DNA from: Saccharomonospora viridis DSM 43017
Lineage (GTDB): Bacteria > Actinomycetota > Actinomycetes > Mycobacteriales > Pseudonocardiaceae
Reading direction: 5' to 3'
Length of the DNA: 64,000 nt
NCBI RefSeq assembly: GCF_000023865.1
Contig: NC_013159.1
Location: 2,196,001-2,260,000, forward strand
The notes under the pieces were generated by a model. The model worked only from the letters and a program-made list of their open reading frames with translations. It was not told where the DNA came from and did no database searches. Shown here one piece after another: positions 54,883-62,633 of this stretch. The translations under genes were made by a program, and so were the position numbers. Position 1 is the stretch's first letter. The number at the start of each line of letters is the position of its first letter.

Positions 54883-56355
54883 GTGATCGACGCAACGAAT
54901 CCTGCCGACCTCGGCGTGCGTGAAGCAGCCACGTTGCTGCGCTCCGGTGACCTGTCCGCCGTCGAGCTGCTCGACGCCTGCGAGCAGCGTATCGCCGAGC
55001 GCAACGGCGGTCCGCCGACCTTCGACGGGGCTTCCGGGGCGGTCAACGCGTGGGCACGGCTGTATCCGGACCTGGCCCGCCAGCAGGCACGTGCCGCGGA
55101 CGAACGCCTGCGCCGGGAGGGCGCCGAGGCTCCCCTGCTGTGCGGGATCCCCCTCGCGCTCAAGGACCTCTACGCCGTCGCCGGTCGACCGTTGACGGCG
55201 TCCAGCCGGGTGCTCGACGGTCATGTCCCGGACCACGACTCGACAGCGTGGGTCCGGCTGCGGGAGGCCGGGATGGTCCTCCTCGGGCACACCCACACGC
55301 ACGAGTTCGCCGCGGGCGGTACCACCGACCAGGTGGGTAATCCCCACGCGCTCGACCGGTCCGCCGGCGGTTCCAGCGGTGGTTCATCGGCGGCTCTGGC
55401 CGCCGGGATGGTCCCCGCGGCACTGGGGACCGACACCGCGGGCTCGTTGCGTATCCCGGCGGCGCTGGCGGGGGTGTCGTCCATCAAACCGACCCATGGT
55501 CGCGTCCCGCTCGAGGGGATCATTCCGCTGGCCCCGTCGCTCGACCACGCCGGCCCCATGGCTCGCAGCCTCGCCGACTGCGCCCTTCTGCTGGAGGCGC
55601 TGGCCGCGGGCGGGGCGGAGGTGAGTCCGCTCCTTCCTCCTCCCGCGCCGCTGACGGGACTGACGACGCCGGTCCCCACGACGGACCGCCCACTGGCCGG
55701 TGTGCGCGTCGCGTTGACCGACCGGCCGGACAGGGTCGGTGTCGAACCGGACATCGCCGAGGGGCTCGCCCGTGCCGCCAAGGCCTGTGCCGACCTCGGA
55801 GCCGAGGTCATCGAGCTGCCCGCGGCCGCCGACATGGTGGGCGAGGACTACAGCATCGTGTTGTTCTCCGAGGTCGCGCACTACCACCGGCGCTTCACCG
55901 GACGGGAGGCCGACTACCGGACGAGCATCCGCGAGTTCGTCGAGACCAGCCGACTGTTCACGTCGCTGGAGGCCTATCTCGAAGCGCAGCGGGAGTTCGC
56001 ACAACTCACCGCCACCTGGGAGAACTGGTTCGCCGAGCACGAGATCGACGTCATCCTCGAACCGTCCTCACCGTGCACCGCCCCGCCGCGCGGCGGTGGT
56101 TACGACTCGGGCCGCCTCGGCGGTGAGGGCGATCCGCTGATCCGGTTGACCGCGATCTGGAACGCCACCGGTTTCCCCGTCGCGGCGATCCCCGCGGAAC
56201 CGGGGACACGGAGCGGCCTTCCGGTCGGCCTCTCCCTCATCGCACCCCGTGGTGAGGAAGCCCGCGTGATCCGGGTCGGCACCATCCTCCAGGAATACGC
56301 GCTGCACCCACCGAAGCCGATCGCCCCGCGCCCCAGGGCCCAGGCGGGTGAGTGA
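54883..56355 (+). CDS. Amidase signature family enzyme, TetR-linked
   Basis: A 490-residue amidase from the GTG at 54883; an ATG at 54820 is the alternative. The triad is in place: Lys in LALKDLYAVAG, SAGGSSGGSSAALAAG and GTDTAGSLRIPAAL. It resembles the aspartyl/glutamyl-tRNA amidotransferase subunit A-like amidases but has no GatB/GatC neighbours, so it is a stand-alone hydrolase. It differs strongly from the amidase at 49845, so the two are not a recent duplication. The substrate is unknown. Confidence 0.9.
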   Translation: MIDATNPADLGVREAATLLRSGDLSAVELLDACEQRIAERNGGPPTFDGASGAVNAWARLYPDLARQQARAADERLRREGAEAPLLCGIPLALKDLYAVAGRPLTASSRVLDGHVPDHDSTAWVRLREAGMVLLGHTHTHEFAAGGTTDQVGNPHALDRSAGGSSGGSSAALAAGMVPAALGTDTAGSLRIPAALAGVSSIKPTHGRVPLEGIIPLAPSLDHAGPMARSLADCALLLEALAAGGAEVSPLLPPPAPLTGLTTPVPTTDRPLAGVRVALTDRPDRVGVEPDIAEGLARAAKACADLGAEVIELPAAADMVGEDYSIVLFSEVAHYHRRFTGREADYRTSIREFVETSRLFTSLEAYLEAQREFAQLTATWENWFAEHEIDVILEPSSPCTAPPRGGGYDSGRLGGEGDPLIRLTAIWNATGFPVAAIPAEPGTRSGLPVGLSLIAPRGEEARVIRVGTILQEYALHPPKPIAPRPRAQAGE

Positions 56356-56414
56356 GGTCGACGCTCGTCCACGCCGCCACCGGTGGTCGTGGTGACCACC
56401 GACCCACCTCGATC

Positions 56415-56449
56415 GTGCCCGCTTCAAAAACCCGTTCCGAGGCGGGCAC
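56415..56449. terminator. Hairpin between convergent amidase and acyltransferase genes
   Basis: GTGCCCGC (56415-56422) pairs with GCGGGCAC (56442-56449). A five-base A run inside the loop is unusual. It lies between two convergent stops and may end transcription from both sides. Confidence 0.6.
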
Positions 56450-56476
56450 GTGTTCGAGGGACGACACCCCGAGGCC

Positions 56477-58507
56477 TCACCACCCGAGGGCCGCGCTCAA
56501 CTCCTGCTCCATCTGCGGTGCCAGGGTCTCCAGATAGGTCGCGGTCACGTGGTTGTCGTCGAGGTAGACGAGAACGTTGCCGATCACCGGTGGACACACC
56601 CCGTCGGCGCAGAAGTAGTCACTGAAGTCCACGAACGACACGGTCGGAGGGATGTCCGGGATCGAGGCGTAGGGTGGTTCCGGGGGATAGTAGTCAGCCT
56701 TGCGTCCCATGCATTCGGGCGCGTCGATCCCCTTCTGGTGCGCACACTCCGACGGGTCGTAGTCGTAGCGGGGGTGGTCCCGTAGCGCCACCACCGGTAT
56801 GCCCAGGTCGGCGAGTTTGCGCCACTGCTCCACGTAGCCTTCCGGCGTACGCTCCTGCAGCCCGAACCGCACGTCCCGGGTGGCCATCGTCACCACCACG
56901 TCGGGACGCATCTCGGCCAGTTCGGCGATGACGGCCTCGTTCCACTCCGGGCAGTTGTCCTCCGGCCAGTTCGGGTCGGCGGTCAGCGGGCACCCACCCT
57001 TACCGATCGAGATGATCTGCCAGCCTCGTTTCTCCACGCTGGGGATCAACGCGGCGATGTGTTGTTGGGAGTGCGAGTCGCCCACCACCGCGATCCGTCG
57101 CACCGGCGGACCGGACGGGTCGACCGTGCAGATGCGCAGGTCCTCGTTGCGCGGCGAGATCCGACACTCGTCGTCGGAGAAGGCCACCCACTCGTCCGGC
57201 AACGCCGCGAACGGTGGAACCACCGACCCACCCGTCTCCGGCGAGGGAATGCCCGCCGCGATCACCTGCGCACCGGGGTAGCGCGGGTCGTCGAGCACGG
57301 GCGCGAAGGACGCCCGGTTCGTGCTCACCACCTGCCACACGACGGCCGCGGCCAACACGGGGACCAACGCCACGACCCCGAACCGGTACGCCCCCCACCG
57401 CGTGGTCTGACCGATGCGGGAATTCCGCACCGGCTGCTCGACGAAGTGATAGGTCGCCGCCGACAGCGCGAACGACACTCCGATGATGGCGAGACCACCG
57501 ACGATGTCCGGTTCCGTCTGGTCGGTGGCGAGCAGGAAGAACACCAGCAAAGGCCAGTGCCACAGATACAGCGCGTAACTGATGTTGCCCACGTACTCCA
57601 GCGGCCGGGAGGACAGCCACCGGTCCGCGCCGACCTTGCTCTCGGTCGCCCCGGCCAGCAGCACGCACACCGCGGACATCGTGGGCCACAGCGCCGCATA
57701 GCCCGGGAAGACCTGGCCGACGGTCAGCACCAGACCGCACAGCACCAGTCCCACCACGCCGACCCAACCGAGGACGATCCGGAGCAACCTCGGCAGAGCC
57801 ACGCGGTCGATGACGAGCGCCAGCATGCCGCCCAGCGCGAATTCCCACAGTCGCGTCGGCGTCATGAAGTACGCCAACGGCTGGTTCTCCGCCGTCAGCC
57901 ACACCGACAGCGCCAGGGAAGCGGCGAACACCACGACCAGCACGGCGAAAACCGTCCGGCGCAGGCTCCACCCGGCCCGACGCACGAGCAGCGCGACCAC
58001 CGCGATCAGCAGCGGCCACAACAGGTAGAACTGGCCCTGGATGGACAACGACCAGAAGTGCTGGACCACACTCGCCGTGTCGTGATCGGCGAAGTAGTCG
58101 GTGGAGGTCGTGACCAGGACCCAGTTCTCGTAGAACAGCGCAGAGGCGACGACTTCCCGGATGGTGCCGAACCAGCGCTGTTCGGGCAGGAACACGACCG
58201 CCAGCGCCATCGTCGCCAACAGCACGACCGTGGACGCCGGTAACAGCCGCTTGATCATGCGGCCCCACATCGGCCGGAACTCGATCCCGCCGCGCAGACT
58301 CGCCCGGAACAGCTGCCCCGTGATCAGAAACCCGGTGATGAGGAAGAACACGTCCACGCCACCGGAGACCCGCCCCAGCCACACGTGGTACACGACGACC
58401 AGTACCACGGCCAACGCCCGCAGTCCCTGCAACTCCGGGCGGTAGCGACGTCCCGAACTCTGCGAGGAGGGATTCTGCTCGATGGGGCGAGTTTGCGTGA
58501 TCGTCAT
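56477..58507 (-). CDS. Membrane acyltransferase with C-terminal SGNH domain (OafA/YrhL type)
   Basis: A 676-residue protein. Residues about 20-370 are the acyltransferase-3 domain with ten membrane segments: RYRPELQGLRALAVVLVVVYH with the catalytic His (split), GGVDVFFLITGFLITG, RMIKRLLPAS and YALYLWHWPLLV. After one more membrane segment the extracellular part is an SGNH hydrolase-like domain with GDSH in IAVVGDSHSQQH and a late D-x-x-H (LDDNHVTATY). Such proteins O-acetylate cell-surface polysaccharides or peptidoglycan-linked glycans. It is monocistronic. Confidence 0.93.
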   Translation of the reverse strand: MTITQTRPIEQNPSSQSSGRRYRPELQGLRALAVVLVVVYHVWLGRVSGGVDVFFLITGFLITGQLFRASLRGGIEFRPMWGRMIKRLLPASTVVLLATMALAVVFLPEQRWFGTIREVVASALFYENWVLVTTSTDYFADHDTASVVQHFWSLSIQGQFYLLWPLLIAVVALLVRRAGWSLRRTVFAVLVVVFAASLALSVWLTAENQPLAYFMTPTRLWEFALGGMLALVIDRVALPRLLRIVLGWVGVVGLVLCGLVLTVGQVFPGYAALWPTMSAVCVLLAGATESKVGADRWLSSRPLEYVGNISYALYLWHWPLLVFFLLATDQTEPDIVGGLAIIGVSFALSAATYHFVEQPVRNSRIGQTTRWGAYRFGVVALVPVLAAAVVWQVVSTNRASFAPVLDDPRYPGAQVIAAGIPSPETGGSVVPPFAALPDEWVAFSDDECRISPRNEDLRICTVDPSGPPVRRIAVVGDSHSQQHIAALIPSVEKRGWQIISIGKGGCPLTADPNWPEDNCPEWNEAVIAELAEMRPDVVVTMATRDVRFGLQERTPEGYVEQWRKLADLGIPVVALRDHPRYDYDPSECAHQKGIDAPECMGRKADYYPPEPPYASIPDIPPTVSFVDFSDYFCADGVCPPVIGNVLVYLDDNHVTATYLETLAPQMEQELSAALGW

Positions 58508-59340
58508 GCAGGCGTTCCTTCACGAGTGTCAGCTGGGCGGCTTGGACGTCCGCGCCGGACGAACCGGCGTGCTCGGCGTGGGATCGGTTCCGACGGACTC
58601 CCCCGTCAGCTCGGCAACACCGACGGTACGGGGCAGAGGTCACCGTGGCGTGACTCGACCCGCGCTCTGATCCCGGTTCGGTCGGGCATCCAGTGCGGCA
58701 AAGCGGTTATGCCCGCATCCGAGCCCGGATCATGCTGTCGGACACGACAGGACCGAGGCCCACCGCTGTGTGAGGGACGTACTCCCGCCGTGCCACGGTG
58801 GGAGCGGATCAACCGCACCTTCCTGAAGCTCATCGGCCGTGAGCGTAGACGAAGCGATACTCACCACGATCACGACCCGTTTCCTCTCCTGCGAAGAACG
58901 TGGTGAAACGCGGCGGCCGACTCCCGGGGCCCTGCGCTCCGGTGGGAACAGCACGGGATCGTCATCACACCCTGCGTGACAGCGGCATGCCACGGGTCGG
59001 CCACGTGGGCGTGGATCACCTTCCCTTGACTCGTCCCCTTGACTCGACTGTGGAGTCCGCCACACCCCACGCATGGGGAACACCTCGGCCCTCCATGGAC
59101 GTTTCACGCATCGACAGCCGGTGCCGGTCACGCCCGGCGACATCGATCCCGCCACCGGAGGCGAAGGTCGACCTGGATGTTCGGCCCGCGGTACGAGATC
59201 CCGCGGTACGAGATCTTGCCCGCCGGCCCTCGGCCACGGCGCCGATGAGGGTGCGTTGCGGTCGAACGACAGCGGACACCGAATCACCGAGATCCCCGTC
59301 ACGTCCCGTACGACGGGGGCGACGCCGAAGATCGGCGGAG
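58508..59340. other. Gene-free stretch
   Basis: About 830 bp with no supported gene on either strand. It contains the acyltransferase promoter side and the 15-bp tandem repeat at 59185-59214. Confidence 0.5.
59185..59214 (+). repeat. Two perfect tandem copies of a 15-bp unit
   Basis: CCCGCGGTACGAGAT occurs at 59185-59199 and again at 59200-59214. It lies in non-coding DNA. No function is apparent. Confidence 0.85.
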
Positions 59341-60537
59341 TCAGCCAAGCCCCATGCGATCCACGACGTACTCGGCGATGGCCAGACTCGACGTGGCGGC
59401 GGGCGACGGCGCGTTGCGCACCGTCGTGACGCCGTCCTCCTGGTGGATTCGGAAGTCGTCCACGAGCGATCCGTCCCGATCCACCGCCTGAGCCCGAACG
59501 CCCGCACCGGCCCGCCGCACATCCGCGACACCGATGTCCGGCACATAGCGACTCGCCGAACGCATGTAGGCCCTGACCGAGAGGCTCCCCCACAGCTCCG
59601 ACAGCCCGGTCCGCCAATGCCGCAGGCCCATCCGCCAGAACCCCGGCCAGGTCACCAGACCCCACAGGTCGGCCGGGGTCACATCGCGGAGCCGATACCC
59701 CTCGCGGCGGAAGGCGAGAACGGCGTTGGGACCGATCTCGAGCTCTCCGGAGACGCTACGGGTGAAGTGCACCCCCAGGAACGGATAACGCGGGTCCGGC
59801 ACCGGATAGATCATGCCGCGCACCAGGTCACGTTTGGTCTCCACCACGCTCAGGTACTCGCCGCGGAAGGGCACGATCCGGGGACCGTCCACCCCGTCGG
59901 CCAGCCGGGAGACCCGATCGGCCTGCAGACCGGCGCACACGACGAGTCGATCGACCGTGTACCCGCCACGCGTCGTCGCGACAGTGATCCGACCGGCCCG
60001 GCGGCGTACCCCCACGACCGCCGTGGACAGCAGCACTTCCCCACCGGCCTTCTCGATGTCCTCACCGTACGCCCCGGCCACCGCGGCGTAGTCGGTGATC
60101 GCGGTCGCCGGTGAGTGCAAAGCGACCAACCCGGCCGCATGCGGCTCGACCTCGGTGATCCCGGAACCCGCCACCCGGCGCAGCCCGGGCACACCGTTTC
60201 GTCGGGCCTTCGCTTCGAGGGCATCGAGTCGACCGAGCTCGGACTCCTCGACCGCGACCACGAGCTTGCCGCACTCGTCGTACGGCAGTCCCCGCTCTCG
60301 ACAGTATTCCCGCAGCATCGAACGGCCCCGGGTACACAACTCGGCCTTGAGACTGCCGGGACGGTAGTAGACACCGGCGTGCACCACGCCCGAGTTGTGC
60401 GAGGTCTGATGTGCTCCGAGCCGGTCCTCCTTCTCGAACACGACGACGTTCGTCCCGGGGTACCGACGTGTGAGCTCACGGCCGACCGCGAGTCCCACGA
60501 TGCCGCCCCCGACGATGCCGATGATCCGGGCGCTCAC
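59341..60537 (-). CDS. lhgO: L-2-hydroxyglutarate oxidase-like FAD oxidoreductase
   Basis: A 398-residue DAO-family flavoprotein starting at a GTG. The FAD motif GIVGGGIVGLAVGREL is at residues 7-22, followed by EKEDRLGAHQTSHNSGVVHAGVYY (split; the SHNSGVVHAGVYY block is the LhgO hallmark) and FLGVHFTRSVSGELEIGPNA. LhgO oxidises L-2-hydroxyglutarate to 2-oxoglutarate and feeds electrons to the quinone pool. It stands alone between non-coding regions. Confidence 0.93.
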   Translation of the reverse strand: MSARIIGIVGGGIVGLAVGRELTRRYPGTNVVVFEKEDRLGAHQTSHNSGVVHAGVYYRPGSLKAELCTRGRSMLREYCRERGLPYDECGKLVVAVEESELGRLDALEAKARRNGVPGLRRVAGSGITEVEPHAAGLVALHSPATAITDYAAVAGAYGEDIEKAGGEVLLSTAVVGVRRRAGRITVATTRGGYTVDRLVVCAGLQADRVSRLADGVDGPRIVPFRGEYLSVVETKRDLVRGMIYPVPDPRYPFLGVHFTRSVSGELEIGPNAVLAFRREGYRLRDVTPADLWGLVTWPGFWRMGLRHWRTGLSELWGSLSVRAYMRSASRYVPDIGVADVRRAGAGVRAQAVDRDGSLVDDFRIHQEDGVTTVRNAPSPAATSSLAIAEYVVDRMGLG

Positions 60538-60792
60538 GCGGATCGTGTCCTCCCTCGGTGTCGGTGTGCGCGCTCATCACGTGACGGGATGAGGCGGGGC
60601 CGAAAGTCGGTGGTGGTCGCCAACGTCCCCTCTCGGGCCGATGCTCGGCGCGGCCAACGTCCTCAGCCACCGGCCCACCCGTCACCATTGTCGCCCCGCT
60701 TCCCCTACCGTGGTGGCCGACGTCCATGACTTCCACGGCCGACGACCGCACGACACCGCCTGTGCAGGACCAGGCCCCGAAGACGGTGCCTT

Positions 60793-60826
60793 TGAAAAAC
60801 CGGTCCCCGCGGGGACCGGTTTTTCA
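60793..60826 (-). terminator. Perfect rho-independent terminator
   Basis: A fully palindromic 34-bp element: AAAAACCGGTCCCC joins GGGGACCGGTTTTT through a CG centre (60795-60824), with matching TG/CA ends. The run of five T on either strand makes it a strong bidirectional terminator. It overlaps the stop of the minus-strand gene at 60824. Confidence 0.9.
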
Positions 60827-61528
60827 GGACCACGCCGGTATGCGATCCAGGATGTCGCAGCGCAGATCGAGCGCCGCCACGAGTTCGTCCGGATTGCGAT
60901 GGTCCTGCACAGGGTCGAGCACGTCCAGATACTCGCCGCGCAGGTAGACGCCCCGGAACGAACGGGGATCCGTGAGCAGGAACTCCTGCAGCTGGGGGCT
61001 CAGCACGGCGTGGGCGAACCGCTCATCCTCGCTGAGGACCTCGAAACGCCGATCGAACTCGACGTTCCCGGTCTGCACACCACCCAGACCGATACTGCGG
61101 TTGAGCGCGTTCTGCGTCCCCGCCACCCGGTGAATACTCAGCATCGGATGCGGCGCGGGGGCGGCCACCCAGATCGCCCGCTCAGGTTGGTGTTGTCCCT
61201 GGTAGACGGTGTCGAAGGTGGCTGCGACGAAAGGGCGGCCGCGATGCGTCCCGGTGATCACGTCCCGGGCGCCTTTCGCCCGTGGCGGCTGGGTCAGCGG
61301 TTCCCACCAGCTGCGTCGGTCGTACTGCCGGTCGTACAGCGCCACCATGGAGTCGTCGCGCTCGACGAACGTCCAACCACGACGGGCGGCCTCCTCGCGG
61401 AGGGCGTCCACCGACACCTCCGCCCTGCCGACGAACGACCGTTTGATCCAGATCACGAACGCCGCGACCGCCCCCAACAGGAGGACGGTACCGCCGATCA
61501 CGATCGCGAGAACGATCCCGGTACTCAT
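60824..61528 (-). CDS. Single-span membrane protein of unknown function
   Basis: A 234-residue protein. Residues 4-28 form one membrane helix (VLAIVIGGTVLLLGAVAAF), followed by a basic IKRSF stop-transfer. The rest is a soluble domain with GWTFVERDDSMV, YDRRSW, VAAPAPHPML and VYLRGEYLDVLDP. I do not recognise the family. It is the last gene of the minus-strand set with the YbaB-like and Gly/Ala-rich proteins, which hints at an export-related role. Confidence 0.75.
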   Translation of the reverse strand: MSTGIVLAIVIGGTVLLLGAVAAFVIWIKRSFVGRAEVSVDALREEAARRGWTFVERDDSMVALYDRQYDRRSWWEPLTQPPRAKGARDVITGTHRGRPFVAATFDTVYQGQHQPERAIWVAAPAPHPMLSIHRVAGTQNALNRSIGLGGVQTGNVEFDRRFEVLSEDERFAHAVLSPQLQEFLLTDPRSFRGVYLRGEYLDVLDPVQDHRNPDELVAALDLRCDILDRIPAWS

Positions 61529-61565
61529 ACTCCCCTCTTCGCCCTAGCGTCGGTCCCAGGGCACG

Positions 61566-62081
61566 TCACGATCGACGGAGGACCTGGAAGTCCTCGAAAC
61601 TGTCGTCGTCGTTGTACGCCTGACGGGCAGGCTGCGTACGGGGTCGACCGGCCGGAGTGCCGCCGGTCGGGACCGCCGCCGGTGGCGGAGGACCGGGGTC
61701 CTCCGGCTGCTTGTCCCCGAACAACCGGGCGTCCTCGGCCAACACCTGGTCCAGCAGATGGGTGTCGTCGAGGTTCCGACGCATGATCTCCGCCTGTTCC
61801 CGGGTCGCGTTGACACGGGCTTGCGCGATGGTGTGCACCACGCTGGCGGACAGCGCCGCCGGGTCCGCCTTGCGCACCTGCTCGGAGAAGGTGACCTCCT
61901 TGACCGAGCCGTCCGGACCGGCGACCACGGTCACCACCCCGTCCGGCGAGGTGGCGGTGCCCGTGACGGCGGCCAGCTTCTCGGTCATCTGTCGGTACTG
62001 CTCCGCACGTGCGCGGTTCTCCGCGGCGGCCGCGTCGATCGCCTCCACGCGCCGCAAGAGCCGCTTGGCCGTCTCACTCAT
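61566..62081 (-). CDS. YbaB/EbfC family protein
   Basis: A 171-residue protein. Residues about 1-105 match the YbaB/EbfC fold: a long N-terminal helix (RVEAIDAAAAENRARAEQYR), GTATSPDGVVTVVAGPDGSV beta strands and a second helix rich in Ala and Arg. The C-terminal 60 residues are Pro-rich and disordered. Canonical YbaB binds DNA, but Pro-tailed versions next to WXG100-like genes are common in actinobacteria and are thought to be type VII-associated. It lies 27 bp downstream of the next gene's stop. Confidence 0.82.
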   Translation of the reverse strand: MSETAKRLLRRVEAIDAAAAENRARAEQYRQMTEKLAAVTGTATSPDGVVTVVAGPDGSVKEVTFSEQVRKADPAALSASVVHTIAQARVNATREQAEIMRRNLDDTHLLDQVLAEDARLFGDKQPEDPGPPPPAAVPTGGTPAGRPRTQPARQAYNDDDSFEDFQVLRRS

Positions 62082-62108
62082 GCCAGTTCTCCCAAAACTG
62101 TCCTTGTC

Positions 62109-62594
62109 TCATTCCGGCCGAATGGACGCGATGAACGTCTGGAAATCGTCGATCACCTGCGGGAACTGCTCCAATTTGGAGGTCAGCACGATCTGCAGCA
62201 CCGCTCTCCTGGCCGGGTTGGCGGTATCGGAGAACCCCATGAACACCTGGTATTGCACCAGGTACTGCGGCTGACCGGCCAAATCCACGTGCAGGCGGAC
62301 CGCCTGGGTGTAGACCGGGTTCTCCGCGGTACCGCCTTCGGTGGTGCGGCCGATCTTCACCTCGTGCGCACCCTTCCGCAGCCGGTCGACGGACTCCGCC
62401 GCGATCTGCTGCAACGAAACGGTGGCGTCCCGCAGCTCACCGGTGATCGTGATGTTGGGAGTGAAACCACCACCGCGGTGACCGGGGTGCAACGCGACGA
62501 ACGCGGCTTCCGGAGTGTTGATCTCGTCCGGGTTGACCGATATCCACCCCTCCGGGAGGGAGAACTGAATCGGCACCGGAATCGTCGTGGCCAT
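62109..62594 (-). CDS. DUF1795/LpqN-like protein
   Basis: A 161-residue protein without a signal peptide. FSLPEGWISVNPDEI near the N-terminus and VIDDFQTFIASIRPE at the C-terminus fit the DUF1795/LpqN (PsbP-like) fold. Related proteins occur beside type VII secretion genes in mycobacteria and Pseudonocardiaceae, sometimes as chaperone-like partners. The function is unknown. Confidence 0.7.
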   Translation of the reverse strand: MATTIPVPIQFSLPEGWISVNPDEINTPEAAFVALHPGHRGGGFTPNITITGELRDATVSLQQIAAESVDRLRKGAHEVKIGRTTEGGTAENPVYTQAVRLHVDLAGQPQYLVQYQVFMGFSDTANPARRAVLQIVLTSKLEQFPQVIDDFQTFIASIRPE

Positions 62595-62633
62595 TTCTTC
62601 GCCTCTCTTGTCAGTCTCGGGCGGGTCGTGCCG

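Noticed and set aside
54883-56355. GatA subunit of the tRNA amidotransferase
   Set aside because: No gatB or gatC neighbour, a TetR gene is divergent, and the C-terminal half is unlike GatA.
58508-59340. Small genes or a tRNA in the long empty stretch
   Set aside because: Frames on both strands have no domain content or ribosome sites, and I found no cloverleaf-like sequence.
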